Positions 45,831 through 57,367 are shown, counted from the stretch's first letter. The stretch is 64,000 nt of DNA from Alphaproteobacteria bacterium (GCA_027045875.1 JALUAG010000066.1:36164-100163), one strand, 5' to 3'. The notes: generated from the sequence alone by a model not told the origin. Numbers and translations: made by a program.

Positions 45831-46862
45831 GTGAGCGCGCGCGACCTCCTCACCCTGCTGCTCCTGGCCGGCTCGGTGGCGCTGCTCGCGGTGGCGGCCG
45901 AATTCCTCGAGGTGCGGCTGTTCGTGCGCATCGTCACCAACCTCTTCATCATGCTGGTGCTGGTCCTCGGGCTCCAGGTGTTCATGGGCAACTCGGGCAT
46001 CCTCTCCTTCGCCCATGTCGGCTTCATGGGGGTCGGCGCCTACACCACCGCCGTGCTCACCATCCCCGTGCGGATGAAGGGCATGGCGCTGCCGGATCTC
46101 TATCCGCTGGTGGCCGGGCTCGAGCTGTCGCCGCTCGCGGGCATTCTGATCGGCGGGCTGGTCGCCGCGCTGGTGGCGGCGGTGATCGCCTATCCGCTCA
46201 TGCGTCTCTCGGATGCGGCGGCGGTGATCACCCTCTTCGCGCTGCTCGTCGTGCTGCACACCATCATGCTGCATTGGAGCGCCGTCACCAACGGCCCGCG
46301 CACCCTCTTCGGTCTGCCGCGGGCGACCGATCTGCGCCTGGCGGCGGTGGCCGCCGCCCTGGCCGTGGCGCTGGCGCTGCTGTTCAAGGAATCGCGCATC
46401 GGTCTCCTGCTGCGCAGCAGCCGCGACGACGAGGTAGCGGCGGCGGCGCTCGGCGCGCGGGTTCCGGTGCTCCGCTGGCAGGCCTTCGTGCTGGCCGCCT
46501 TCATGGCCGGCATCGGCGGGGCGCTGTGGGCGCACTTCATCACCTCCTTCTCGCCCAAGGCCTTCTATCTCAAGGAATCCTTCGTGATCCTGGCGATGCT
46601 GGTGATCGGCGGCCCCGGCACCGTGACCGGCGCGGTGGCGGGCACCTACATCGTCACCCTCGCCTTCGAGAGCCTGCGCGCCCTCGAGGCCTATCTGAAC
46701 CGCGCCCAGATCTTCGCCGAGCAGGTGGTCGGCCTGACCGAGGTGGTGCTGGCCCTGGCGATGATCGGGGTGCTCGTGCTGCGGCCGGGCGGTCTCGTGG
46801 CGACCCGCGAGATCGGCACCTGGCTGCTGCGCCGCAAGCCGGACAAGGGAGACCCGCCATGA
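45831..46862 (+). CDS. Branched-chain-type ABC permease (LivM-like)
   Basis: A 343-residue membrane permease with about nine hydrophobic segments; MGNSGILSFAHVGFMGVGAYTTA is the LivM signature and GLLLRSSRDDEVAAAALGARV is the coupling loop. GTG 45831 or 45819 (overlapping the livH-like stop). The stop overlaps the hydrolase ATG (ATGA), tying importer and hydrolase together. Confidence 0.92.
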   Translation: MSARDLLTLLLLAGSVALLAVAAEFLEVRLFVRIVTNLFIMLVLVLGLQVFMGNSGILSFAHVGFMGVGAYTTAVLTIPVRMKGMALPDLYPLVAGLELSPLAGILIGGLVAALVAAVIAYPLMRLSDAAAVITLFALLVVLHTIMLHWSAVTNGPRTLFGLPRATDLRLAAVAAALAVALALLFKESRIGLLLRSSRDDEVAAAALGARVPVLRWQAFVLAAFMAGIGGALWAHFITSFSPKAFYLKESFVILAMLVIGGPGTVTGAVAGTYIVTLAFESLRALEAYLNRAQIFAEQVVGLTEVVLALAMIGVLVLRPGGLVATREIGTWLLRRKPDKGDPP

Positions 46863-47530
46863 GCTGGAAGACGGCCTACCGCTCCTTCTACTACGCCAAT
46901 GCCGAGGAGCCCGAGGACATCCGTCTCGACCCGGCGGAGACGGCACTGCTCGTGATCGACGTGCAGAACACCTACATGCAGCCCAAGGAGGACCCGGCCG
47001 AACAGGCGCGGTGGGAGCCCTTCTTCACCCGCATGCGGGAGACCGTCATTCCCACCATATCCCGCCTGCTCGAGGATGCCCGCGCCCGCGGGGTGGAGCC
47101 GATCTTCGCCCGCATCGCCTGCCTCAAGAAGGACGGACGCGACCGCTCGCTGAGCCAGAAGAAGCCGGGCTTCAACTATCTCCTCCTGCCCAAGGACAGC
47201 GAGGAGAGCCAGATCGTGCCGGAGCTCGCGCCGCGGGAGGACGAGATCACCGTCCTCAAGACCACCGACAGCGCCCTCACCGGCACCAACCTCCGGCTGC
47301 TGCTGCACAACATGGGCATCCGCAACGTGGTGGCGACGGGTATCTTCACCGACCAGTGCGTCTCCTCCACGGTGCGCAGTCTCGCCGACGAGAGCTTCAA
47401 CGTGGTGGTGGTGGAGGATGCCTGCGCGGCGGCGACCATGGAGCTCCATCGCCACGAGCTCGAGGTCATCAACATGATCTACTGTCACGTGGTCCAGGCC
47501 GACGAGCTCCTCGGCTTCTACACGCGGTGA
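46859..47530 (+). CDS. Cysteine hydrolase, isochorismatase family
   Basis: A 223-residue cytoplasmic hydrolase. The triad is complete: D34 (LLVIDVQNTY), K134 (VLKTTDSALTGTNL) and C167 (FTDQCVSSTVRS) with the cis-peptide preceding it. Family members hydrolyse amides or ureides such as nicotinamide, N-carbamoylsarcosine, biuret or ureidoacrylate. Translational overlap with the importer permease suggests it acts on the imported compound. The exact substrate is not recognisable; true isochorismatase activity is unlikely because no siderophore genes are near. Confidence 0.88.
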   Translation: MSWKTAYRSFYYANAEEPEDIRLDPAETALLVIDVQNTYMQPKEDPAEQARWEPFFTRMRETVIPTISRLLEDARARGVEPIFARIACLKKDGRDRSLSQKKPGFNYLLLPKDSEESQIVPELAPREDEITVLKTTDSALTGTNLRLLLHNMGIRNVVATGIFTDQCVSSTVRSLADESFNVVVVEDACAAATMELHRHELEVINMIYCHVVQADELLGFYTR

Positions 47531-47613
47531 TCGGGACCGGCCCCTTTCCCGACGGCCGCCGGCAGCTCGCCGCCATCCGCGGCCGGCTCGACACGCTGCA
47601 GCGCACCGAATAG
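47527..47613 (+). CDS. Possible 28-residue small protein (uncertain)
   Basis: A GTG overlapping the hydrolase stop (GTGA) opens a 28-codon frame ending at TAG 47613; the C-terminal half is amphipathic and charged. No homologue was recognised; the overlap could be chance. Otherwise the 140 bases before coxG hold nothing obvious. Confidence 0.15.
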   Translation: MIGTGPFPDGRRQLAAIRGRLDTLQRTE

Positions 47614-47670
47614 AAGAGCCGGGCCGAGCGACATCGCGATCGCGGCTTCCAGGAACGAAGGGGCCCTGCC

Positions 47671-48246
47671 ATGGAGATGACCGGCGAATATCGCATCCCG
47701 GCACCGCGCCAGCGGGTCTGGGAGGCCCTCAACGATCCCGAGATCCTGAAGCAGTGCATCCCCGGCTGCGAGGAGCTGGAGAAGAAGTCGGACACCGAGT
47801 TCGAGGCCAGGGTCCTGGCCAAGGTCGGGCCGGTCAAGGCGCGCTTCAAGGGGAAGGTCGAGCTTTCCGACATCCGCGCGCCCGAGAGCTACGTCATCTC
47901 GGGCGAGGGCAAGGGTGGTCCGGCGGGCTTCGCGCGCGGCAGTGCCACCGTCCACCTCGAGGAGGTCGACGGGGCCACGGTGCTGCGCTACGAGGCCCGG
48001 GCCGACGTGGGTGGCAAGCTGGCCCAGATCGGCTCGCGTCTCGTCCAGGGCACGGCCAAGAAGATGGCCGACGAGTTCTTCGGCAAGTTCTCGGAAGTGG
48101 TCACTGCCCGCGAAGCCCCGGAGGTGGTCCCGCCACCGACGCCGCCGGCCGCCCCGGCGGTTCCCGAATGGCTGCAGAAGCCCTGGGTATGGGTCGGCGC
48201 CACCTTGCTGCTGTTCGCCCTCCTGGCCTGGCTCCTGGCGCCCTGA
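47671..48246 (+). CDS. coxG: CoxG-like SRPBCC protein with C-terminal membrane anchor
   Basis: A 191-residue protein: SRPBCC/CoxG domain (~1-150; [48 protein letters not shown]), Pro-rich linker, and a C-terminal hydrophobic helix (~171-189). CoxG recruits CO dehydrogenase to the membrane and may bind quinone in carboxidotrophs. Its place before coxSLM implies the Mo hydroxylase here donates electrons at the membrane. Confidence 0.9.
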   Translation: MEMTGEYRIPAPRQRVWEALNDPEILKQCIPGCEELEKKSDTEFEARVLAKVGPVKARFKGKVELSDIRAPESYVISGEGKGGPAGFARGSATVHLEEVDGATVLRYEARADVGGKLAQIGSRLVQGTAKKMADEFFGKFSEVVTAREAPEVVPPPTPPAAPAVPEWLQKPWVWVGATLLLFALLAWLLAP

Positions 48247-48263
48247 GGCGCACGCGATCGGGC

Positions 48264-48291
48264 TTTGCCGTCGGCTGTCCGGTCGTATAAA
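48264..48291 (+). promoter_or_regulatory. Promoter candidate upstream of coxS
   Basis: TTTGCC (48264-48269), 16-base spacer, TATAAA (48286-48291), in the 129-base gap between coxG and coxS. The -10 is strong for this GC-rich DNA. It could give the oxidoreductase genes separate control from the importer. Confidence 0.5.
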
Positions 48292-48375
48292 GATTGGACC
48301 GGAACGGCCGAACCGGAGCCGGCTTGTCGAAACTGCGTCACGGCCCGCCGCGGCCGAAATCTGGGAGGAGCGTCG

Positions 48376-48861
<486 letters not shown>

Positions 48862-48880
48862 GGGAACGGGAGGCTAGACC

Positions 48881-51247
48881 ATGGCGGAGAAGGGCATAGG
48901 CGCGGCGGTCCCCCGCAAGGAGGACCATCGTTTCGTCACCGGCCACGGCCGCTACACCGACGACATCAATCTTCCCAACCAGACCCATGCCGTGTTCGTG
49001 CGCTCGCCGCACGCCCATGCGCGCATCACGCGGATCGACAAGGAGAGCGCCCTCGCCGTTCCCGGGGTGATCGCCGTGTTCACCGGCGCCGATGCCCAGG
49101 CGGACGGGCTCGGCTCGCTGATCTGCGGCTGGATGGTCAGGAGCAGGGACGGCTCGGACATGAAGGCGGCGCCGCATCCGGTGCTGGCCGTCGATCGCGT
49201 GCGCTACGTGGGCGACCCGGTGGCGGTGGTGATCGCCGAGACCCTGCAGCAGGCGAGGGACGGCGCCGAGGCGCTCGAGGTGGAATACGAGGAGCTGCCG
49301 GCGGTCACCTCGGTGGATCGCGCACACGACGGCCCCCTCGTCCACGACGACGTCCCCAACAATCTCATCTACGACTGGGAGCTGGGCGATGCCGCGGCGG
49401 TGGATGCGGCCTTCGCCAAGGCCGCCCGCGTGGTGACCCAGGAGCACGTCCAGAACCGGCTCGTGCCGAACGCCCTCGAGCCGCGGGCGGCGATCGGCAG
49501 CTACGATGCCGGCAGCGAGGAGTTCACCCTCTACCTCACGAGCCAGAACCCGCACGTCCACCGCCTCGTGATGTCCGCCTTCGTCGCCGTGGCGCCCGAA
49601 CACAAGCTGCGCGTGGTGGCCCCCGACGTGGGCGGCGGCTTCGGCTCCAAGATCTTCATCTACAACGAGGAATGCGTCGTCACCTGGGCCTCGAGGAAGA
49701 TCGGCGGCCGTCCCGTCAAATGGCGGGAGGAGCGCTCCGAGGCCTTTCTGTGCGACTGTCACGGCCGCGACCATGTCACGAAGGCCGAACTCGCCCTCGA
49801 CGCCGAGGGCAACTTCCTCGCCCTGCGCGTCACCACCAAGGCCAACCTCGGCGCCTACATGAGCACCTTCAGCTCGGCGGTGCCCACCTATCTCTACGCC
49901 ACCCTGCTCGCCGGCCAATACAGGACCCCGGCCATCTACGCCAACGTCAGGGCCTACTACACCAACACCACGCCGGTGGACGCCTATCGCGGGGCCGGCC
50001 GGCCGGAGGCGAGCTTCCTGCTCGAGACGCTGATCGACAAGGCGGCGCGCGAGATGGGCATCGACCGGGCGGAGATCCGGCGCCGCAACTTCATCCCCAA
50101 GGACGCCTTCCCCTACCAGACGCCGGTCGCCCTCACCTACGATACCGGCGACTACGAGGCGACTCTCGACCGGGCGCTCGAACTCGCCGATTACAAGGGC
50201 TTCCCGGCCCGCAAGGCGGAGGCGGAGCGGCGCGGCAAGCTGCGTGGCATCGGTATCTCCTGCTACATCGAGGCCTGCGGCATCGCCCCCTCGCAGGTGG
50301 CGATCTCCCTCGGCGCCGGCGTCGGGCTCTGGGAGAGCGCCCGCATCCGCTGCACCCACACCGGCAAGGTGCAGGTGCTGACCGGCGCCCACAGCCACGG
50401 CCAGGGGCACGAGACCACCTTCAGCCAGCTCGTCGCCGAAAAGCTCGGCGTGCCCTACGAGGACGTCGAGGTGATCCACGGCGACACCGCCAGCACGCCG
50501 ATCGGCATGGGGACCTACGGCTCCCGCTCGCTGGCGGTGGGCGGCGAGGCGATCATGCGGGCCTGCGACAAGATCATCGCCAAGGGAGCCAAGATCGCCG
50601 CCCATCTGCTCGAGGCCTCGGAGGCCGACATCGAGTTCGAGGCCGGGGTGTTCCGGGTCAAGGGCACCGACAAGCAGAAGACCATTCAGGAAGTGATCTT
50701 CACCGCCTACGTCCCGGCCAGCTATCCCGAAGGGGTCGAGCCGGGGATGGACGAGAGCGCCTTCTTCGATCCGCCCAACTTCACCTATCCCGCCGGCACC
50801 TACGTCTGCGAGGTGGAGGTGGACCCGGAGACCGGCACCGTCTCGATCGAGACCTTCGTGGCGGTGGACGATTTCGGCCGGGTCATCAACCCGATGGTGG
50901 TGGAGGGGCAGGTCCACGGCGGTCTCGCCCAGGGTATCGGGCAGGCGCTCCTGGAAGGCGCCGTCTACGACGACAGCGGCCAGCTCCTGACCGGTTCCTA
51001 CATGGACTACTGCATGCCGCGGGCGGACGATCTCCCGAGCTTCGAGGTGCACACCTCGCCGGGAACCCCCACCGCCACCAATTCCATGGGCGTCAAGGGC
51101 TGCGGCGAGGCCGGCGCGATCGGAGCACCGGCAGCCGTGATCAACGCCCTCACCGATGCCATCGGCCAGCGGGTGGAGATGCCGGCGACGCCGGAGCGCG
51201 TCTGGCGGGCGATCCGGACCTCTTCCATGCCGCAGGCGGCCGAATAG
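48881..51247 (+). CDS. coxL: Mo hydroxylase large subunit (form II CO dehydrogenase-like)
   Basis: A 788-residue molybdopterin-cytosine-dinucleotide subunit of the xanthine oxidase family. The active-site loop reads AYRGAGR (368-374), the form II signature; the Cys of form I AYxCSFR that ligates copper in true aerobic CO dehydrogenase is absent. The catalytic glutamate is E743 ([10 protein letters not shown]). Also GGGFGSK and the MCD-binding region [13 protein letters not shown]. Likely hydroxylates an organic (probably N-containing or aldehyde) substrate; CO oxidation is doubtful. Length is typical. Confidence 0.93.
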   Translation: MAEKGIGAAVPRKEDHRFVTGHGRYTDDINLPNQTHAVFVRSPHAHARITRIDKESALAVPGVIAVFTGADAQADGLGSLICGWMVRSRDGSDMKAAPHPVLAVDRVRYVGDPVAVVIAETLQQARDGAEALEVEYEELPAVTSVDRAHDGPLVHDDVPNNLIYDWELGDAAAVDAAFAKAARVVTQEHVQNRLVPNALEPRAAIGSYDAGSEEFTLYLTSQNPHVHRLVMSAFVAVAPEHKLRVVAPDVGGGFGSKIFIYNEECVVTWASRKIGGRPVKWREERSEAFLCDCHGRDHVTKAELALDAEGNFLALRVTTKANLGAYMSTFSSAVPTYLYATLLAGQYRTPAIYANVRAYYTNTTPVDAYRGAGRPEASFLLETLIDKAAREMGIDRAEIRRRNFIPKDAFPYQTPVALTYDTGDYEATLDRALELADYKGFPARKAEAERRGKLRGIGISCYIEACGIAPSQVAISLGAGVGLWESARIRCTHTGKVQVLTGAHSHGQGHETTFSQLVAEKLGVPYEDVEVIHGDTASTPIGMGTYGSRSLAVGGEAIMRACDKIIAKGAKIAAHLLEASEADIEFEAGVFRVKGTDKQKTIQEVIFTAYVPASYPEGVEPGMDESAFFDPPNFTYPAGTYVCEVEVDPETGTVSIETFVAVDDFGRVINPMVVEGQVHGGLAQGIGQALLEGAVYDDSGQLLTGSYMDYCMPRADDLPSFEVHTSPGTPTATNSMGVKGCGEAGAIGAPAAVINALTDAIGQRVEMPATPERVWRAIRTSSMPQAAE

Positions 51248-51266
51248 AGAGACAAGGGGAGCGCAG

Positions 51267-52061
51267 ATGTACAACTTCGCCTATCACCGGCCCCGGACCC
51301 TCGCCGAAGCGACGCAGCTCCTGGCGGCCAACGAGGACGCCAAGCTGCTGGCCGGCGGCCAGACCTTCATTCCCACCCTCAAGCAGCGTCTCGCCCAGCC
51401 GAGCGATCTCGTAGATCTCTCGGCCATCGCCGAGCTCAGGGGGATCCGCGAGGAGGGCGGCGGGCTCACCATCGGCGCCACGACCCCGCACGCCGAGGTG
51501 GCGGCTTCCGAGGTCGTGCGCCGGGTCGTTCCGGCCCTCGCCGATCTCGCCGAGACCATCGGCGATACGCAGGTGCGCAATCTCGGCACCCTCGGCGGCT
51601 CCATCAGCAACAACGACCCGGCCGCCGACTATCCGGCCGGGCTCGTGGGGCTCGGGGCCACCGTGCGCACGAGCAAGCGGGAGATCGCGGCCGAGGACTT
51701 CTTCACCGGCATGTTCGAGACCGCGCTCGCGGAGGACGAAATCGTCACCGCGGTGCATTTCCCGAAGCCGGAGAAGGCGGCCTACGCCAAGTTCCCCAAC
51801 CCCGCCTCGCGCTACGCCATCGTCGGCGTGTTCGTGGCCAGGACCGCCGGCGGGGTGCGGGTGGCGGTCACCGGCGCCGGTCCCTGCGTGTTCCGGGCCC
51901 GCGAGCTCGAGAACGCGCTTTCGGCCGATTTCGCGCCCGAGGCCGTGGAGGGGGTATCCGTGAGCGCCGACGGCCTCAACGAGGACATCCACGCGAGCGC
52001 GGAATACCGTGCCCATCTCATCAAGGTGATGGCCAAGCGGGCGGTGGCCGCCGCCGGCTGA
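51267..52061 (+). CDS. coxM: Mo hydroxylase FAD subunit (CoxM type)
   Basis: A 264-residue FAD-binding medium subunit. [15 protein letters not shown] and [18 protein letters not shown] are the two FAD-pyrophosphate motifs; the C-terminal CO-dehydrogenase flavoprotein domain follows (~165-264). ATG 51267. Third catalytic subunit; order S-L-M differs from the M-S-L order of the classic cox cluster. Confidence 0.94.
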   Translation: MYNFAYHRPRTLAEATQLLAANEDAKLLAGGQTFIPTLKQRLAQPSDLVDLSAIAELRGIREEGGGLTIGATTPHAEVAASEVVRRVVPALADLAETIGDTQVRNLGTLGGSISNNDPAADYPAGLVGLGATVRTSKREIAAEDFFTGMFETALAEDEIVTAVHFPKPEKAAYAKFPNPASRYAIVGVFVARTAGGVRVAVTGAGPCVFRARELENALSADFAPEAVEGVSVSADGLNEDIHASAEYRAHLIKVMAKRAVAAAG

Positions 52062-52117
52062 CGGCCGACGCTTGCGCAGATCGAGCGGGCCGGCCCCCGG
52101 GGCCGGCCCGTTCCCGT

Positions 52118-53140
52118 TCACGCCCGAAGCCGCCGCAGCAGCGCCGCCACGGTGATCCCGGCGAGCGCGCCCGCCGCCCCGCGCCCGAAATCCCCGAGAT
52201 CGTCGCTACCGAGGCCGGGACCGAAGAGCTGGGCGAATTCCACCGCCGCCACCAGCACCAGCACCAGAAGGACCCGCCGCCAGAGGGGATCCCGCTCGCG
52301 GGCGAGCGCGGCCAGGAAACCGACCGCGAAGCCGGCAAGGAGGCGCAGGCGCGCGCCCTCGAGGGCGATGCCCGCCTTCTCCGGCAGCAGATCGAGGAGA
52401 ATGGCCACCAGCACGCCGGCGAGCAGCAGGACCGCCGGCAGGCGGCGATGAGCGGTCCGCCAGAAGCGCGCCCCCGCCATGGCGAGCCAGAGCCCCCAGC
52501 CGCCGAGGAGCCCGAGGCGGGCGGCGGCGAACAGCGGACGCTCGCGCAGCCAGAACAGTTCCACGCGTTCCACGATCATGCGGCCGCGGGCGGACGCGAG
52601 CAGCAGGGCCGCCCCCACCCGCCGACGCTTTTTCGGCAGGCGCACGTCCGCCACATAGTCGGCCACCGGTGCCGGGGCGAAGAGCCGGACCAGATCGCGC
52701 CCGCGGAACCGGTAGGGGCCCGAGGGACGGTCGGCGGCGGCGAAGAAGCGCGCCCCCCGATATTCGCCCGGCAGGGCGTCGAGCTCGGGGACCGCGAGCC
52801 GTCCCCGGAGCCGCATCGCGTCGGCCTGCGGCGGCCGCTCCAGGATCTGGGCGATCCCCACCTTCGCCCGCCGGTCGCGGGCCCGGATCTCGAGCCCGCG
52901 CGGGCTACGCGCGATCTCCCCGCCGCCCCCGATCCGCCGCCAGCCGCGCGGCACCTCCTCGCCCGCCGCCATCTCGAGATCCGGATTGACGAGCCGCTGG
53001 CCGTCCAGCACCGCGTAGCGCGGCAGGAACGCGAACAGCAGGAGGGTCGCCGCCAGCAGTGAGAGGCCGGCGACGGCGAGTGCGGATCGTGGACGGAGCC
53101 CGCTCACTTCGTTAAGAAACGCGACAGATCGCCCGGACAT
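52118..53140 (-). CDS. VanZ-like membrane protein with extracytoplasmic domain
   Basis: A 340-residue protein of unknown function. N-terminal membrane helix ~19-40; a ~155-residue soluble region (about 45-200) that looks beta-rich, followed by four hydrophobic segments. The last contains VEFAQLFGPGLGSDDLGDFGRGAAGAL, with the E-x-x-Q and GxxxD(x)xD pattern of VanZ-like proteins. It is the only minus-strand gene between 41.5 and 60.6 kb, sitting between coxM and the coxD-like gene. Possible link to envelope polysaccharide; no support for a role in Mo enzyme maturation. Confidence 0.6.
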   Translation of the reverse strand: MSGRSVAFLNEVSGLRPRSALAVAGLSLLAATLLLFAFLPRYAVLDGQRLVNPDLEMAAGEEVPRGWRRIGGGGEIARSPRGLEIRARDRRAKVGIAQILERPPQADAMRLRGRLAVPELDALPGEYRGARFFAAADRPSGPYRFRGRDLVRLFAPAPVADYVADVRLPKKRRRVGAALLLASARGRMIVERVELFWLRERPLFAAARLGLLGGWGLWLAMAGARFWRTAHRRLPAVLLLAGVLVAILLDLLPEKAGIALEGARLRLLAGFAVGFLAALARERDPLWRRVLLVLVLVAAVEFAQLFGPGLGSDDLGDFGRGAAGALAGITVAALLRRLRA

Positions 53141-53239
53141 TCTCGAACCGCAGGCGCCGTGTCCCCATCTTTAGGATGAAGACGGCGCCCGTCCGGACGA
53201 TTCCCTTTCCCCTTCCGCATTCGGGACCCGGTCGAAACC

Positions 53240-54156
53240 ATGGACGACACCCTGCCCGCCTCCATCGACGACACGCTCGCGCTCCTGCGCCGCGGCGACT
53301 ATGTGGCGGACCGCCCGCTGGCGACAACGCTTTTCCTCTCCCTCGAGCTCGAGCGGCCGCTGTTCCTCGAGGGTGAGGCCGGGGTCGGCAAGACGGAGAT
53401 CGCCAAGGTCCTTTCCGAGACCCTGGGACGGCGGCTGATCCGCCTCCAGTGCTACGAGGGTCTCGATGTCGCCTCGGCCGTCTACGAGTGGAACTACCAG
53501 CGCCAGATGCTGGAGATCCGCCTCGCCGAGGCGGCGGGCGAGGCCAACCGCGAGACCCTCTCCCGCGACATCTTCGACGAGCGCTTCCTGATCCGTCGTC
53601 CCCTGCTGCAGGCTCTGGAACCCCACGAGGGCGGACCGCCGGTGCTGCTGATCGACGAACTCGACCGTACCGACGAGCCCTTCGAGGCCTTCCTCCTGGA
53701 GGTCCTGTCGGACTATCAGATCACGATCCCCGAGATCGGCACCATCCGTGCCGAACAGCCGCCGATCGTGGTCATCACCTCCAACCGTACCCGCGAGATC
53801 CACGACGCCCTCAAGCGTCGCTGCTTCTACCACTGGCTCGACTATCCGACGGCGGAGCGGGAGCTCGAGATCGTCCGCGTGCGGGTGCCGGGCATCGAGG
53901 AGCGGCTGTCGCGCCGCATCGTGGCCTTCGTGCAGGCGCTGCGGGAGCGCGATCTGTTCAAGCTGCCCGGCGTCGCCGAGACTCTCGACTGGGCGCGGGC
54001 GCTCTCCACCCTGGACGTGCTGGAGATCACCCCCGAGATCGTCAACGACACGCTGGGCACCCTGCTCAAGTACCAGGACGACATCGCCCGCATCCGCGGA
54101 TCCGAGGCGGCGCGCATCCTCGAGGAGATCAACCTCAAGCTGGCGCAGGAGCAGGT

Positions 54157-54160
<4 letters not shown>
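53240..54160 (+). CDS. coxD: MoxR-family AAA+ ATPase (CoxD-like)
   Basis: A 306-residue AAA+ ATPase: Walker A GEAGVGKTE (G45-T52), Walker B VLLIDELDR, sensor-1 TSNRTRE, arginine-finger region ALKRRCFYHW. In carboxidotrophs CoxD unfolds apo-enzyme to allow Mo active-site completion. Its stop overlaps the coxE-like start (GTGTGA), so both are co-translated. Confidence 0.92.
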
Positions 54161-55406
<1,246 letters not shown>

Positions 55407-55410
<4 letters not shown>

Positions 55411-55727
55411 TCGAGGACGCACGTCTTCTGGATGTCGCCGAAGCCTGGCGGCGGGAAGGCCGCCGGGTGGCGATCGCCACCGTGGTCTCGACCTGGGGCT
55501 CCTCCCCCCGCCCCGCCGGCAGCCAGCTCGTGGTCGACGAGCGGGGAGAGATGCTGGGCTCCGTTTCCGGCGGCTGCATCGAGGGGGCGGTGATCAGGGA
55601 GGCGATGGAGGTGATGCGGGGCGCGCCGCCCCGTCTCCTCGAGTTCGGCGTCTCCGACGAACAGGCCTGGGAGGTGGGCCTCGCCTGCGGCGGCCGTGTC
55701 CAGGTCTATGTCGAGGCGGTCGAATGA
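55407..55727 (+). CDS. XdhC/CoxI-type protein, short (XdhC_CoxI domain only)
   Basis: A 106-residue protein matching only the N-terminal XdhC_CoxI domain: ATVVSTWGSSPRPAGSQLVV and SGSVSGGC-type loop GSVSGGCIEGAVI, where the Cys may ferry sulfur. XdhC proteins bind Mo cofactor and enable its sulfuration before insertion. The Rossmann part is encoded separately by the next gene (4-base overlap); length is complete for this split type. Confidence 0.88.
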
Positions 55728-56455
55728 GGCTCGCCCTCCTGGAAGCGCTCAATCGCGCCCGGGCCGGCAAGCGCGAGGTCTGTCTCCTGCGCTTTCTCGA
55801 CACCCACGAGGAGGCGCTCGTCGTCGACGGCGAGCCCGGCTGCGGCGGGCCGCTCGGAGAGGAGGTGCTCGCCGCCGCCCGCGCGGCGCTGCGGGAGGAC
55901 CGCTGCCGGCTGGTCGAGACCGCGCAGGGGCCGGTCTTCCTGCAGGTCTTCAATCCGCCGCTGCGGCTCGTGCTGGTGGGTGCCGTCCACATCGCCCAGG
56001 CGCTGGCGCCGATGGCGGCGCTCGCCGGCTACGCGGTCACCGTGGTGGATCCGAGACGCGCCTTCGCCACCGATTCCCGCTTTCCCGACATCGCGCTCCT
56101 GGACGACTGGCCGGACGAGGCCCTTCTGGCGCTCGCGCCCGACCGCCGGACGGCGGTGGTGACCCTGAGCCACGATCCCAAGCTCGACGATCCCGCCCTC
56201 GAGGTGGCGTTGCGCTCGGACGCCTTCTACATCGCCGCCCTGGGCAGCAGACGCACCCACCAAAAGCGGCTCGCACGGCTGCGCGAGGCCGGTTTCACCG
56301 GGGCGGAACTCGCCCGCATCCACGGCCCCGCCGGTCTCGACATCGGCGCCGTCAGCCCGGCCGAAATCGCCGTTTCCATCCTCGCCGAAATGACCGCGGT
56401 CCTGCGCCGCGGCAAGGCGGAACTCGCGTCCCGCGAAGGAGAGAGCGCATCATGA
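55724..56455 (+). CDS. XdhC-type protein, long (Rossmann domain)
   Basis: A 243-residue protein with a C-terminal XdhC Rossmann domain (LVLVGAVHIAQALAPMA, VVDPRRAFATDSRF, AALGSRRTHQKRLARL, GLDIGAVSPAEIAVSILAE) and a reduced N-terminal half (~1-80) that retains a PGCGGPLG loop in place of the SGGC one. Acts with the short XdhC in Mo cofactor maturation (inference from family and linkage). Overlaps the TAXI gene by 4 bases. Confidence 0.88.
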   Translation: MRLALLEALNRARAGKREVCLLRFLDTHEEALVVDGEPGCGGPLGEEVLAAARAALREDRCRLVETAQGPVFLQVFNPPLRLVLVGAVHIAQALAPMAALAGYAVTVVDPRRAFATDSRFPDIALLDDWPDEALLALAPDRRTAVVTLSHDPKLDDPALEVALRSDAFYIAALGSRRTHQKRLARLREAGFTGAELARIHGPAGLDIGAVSPAEIAVSILAEMTAVLRRGKAELASREGESAS

Positions 56456-57357
56456 AGAGTACCATCCTCCGGCTGGCCCTGCTGCTCGCCATCGCCGCCC
56501 TGCCGCTGTTCGCGGCTCCGGCCGAGGCGGCGAAGCTGCGCCTCTGCACCGGAAGCCCGGGCAAGACCTACATCCGGGTCGGCGAGAAACTGGCCGAACT
56601 CGCGAAGCAGCTCACCATGGGCGGGCTCGAGATCGAGGTCCTGCCCAGCAAGGGCTCGATCGACAATCTCAACCGCACGCTTGCCGGCGAATGCGACGCC
56701 TTCATCGCCCAGGGCGACGCCGTCGCCTTCTTCGCCTCGGCGGTGGACAGGACGGTCGCCGACAAGGTCGAGGTGATGGGGGAGCTCTACAAGGAACTCG
56801 GTCTCCTGCTCTGCCGCCGCGGTACCGGGATCGACGATCTCGACGAGGTGGGCGACGGCACCGTCGCCGCCGGCAGCATGGGCTCCGGCTCGCTGGCCAC
56901 CATGCTCGTTCTCAAGACCATCGCCCCGGATCTCTACGGCGACATCGAGATCTATCCCGCCAACGGCTTCGAGGGGGCGCTCGCCGTCCTCGAGGGCAAG
57001 GCGGACTGCGTGTTCGACGTCATCGCGCCGCAGTCCGATCTCGTGCGCAGCCTGAACGACAATCCGCGCACCGGCGCCCAGCTCTACTTCGCCGAGATCG
57101 ACAACGGCGATCTCGAGGATTTCGAAGTGGACGGCAAACAGATCTACGAGATCGTCACCTTCGACGACGAGGTCTACGGCAATCTGAGCACCTTCGGCGA
57201 TCCCGAGACGCTGGCCATCTCGGCCGTGCTCGGGGTCTCGAAGGACTTCCTCGCGGCCAATCCCGAGGCCCGCTCGGCGCTCGCCATGCTGCTGCTGATG
57301 GGCAGCAAGGATATCGAGGCGGTGGCCTACGGCGAGCGTCGGCCGTTCGAGAAGTAG
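56452..57357 (+). CDS. Orphan TAXI-family periplasmic solute-binding protein
   Basis: A 301-residue exported protein: signal peptide to about residue 26 (FAAPAEA), then TAXI/NMT1-type binding domain (LCTGSPGKTYIRVGEKLAELAKQ; GECDAFIAQGDA; GTVAAGSMGSGSLATMLVLK). TAXI proteins feed TRAP permeases, but no dctQM-type permease is in the window. It begins inside the XdhC gene stop and ends 10 bases before the moco fusion gene, so it is tightly embedded in the maturation operon. Ligand unknown; might bind the hydroxylase substrate or a cofactor-related anion. Confidence 0.75.
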   Translation: MKSTILRLALLLAIAALPLFAAPAEAAKLRLCTGSPGKTYIRVGEKLAELAKQLTMGGLEIEVLPSKGSIDNLNRTLAGECDAFIAQGDAVAFFASAVDRTVADKVEVMGELYKELGLLLCRRGTGIDDLDEVGDGTVAAGSMGSGSLATMLVLKTIAPDLYGDIEIYPANGFEGALAVLEGKADCVFDVIAPQSDLVRSLNDNPRTGAQLYFAEIDNGDLEDFEVDGKQIYEIVTFDDEVYGNLSTFGDPETLAISAVLGVSKDFLAANPEARSALAMLLLMGSKDIEAVAYGERRPFEK

Positions 57358-57367
57358 GAAGGTCGCC

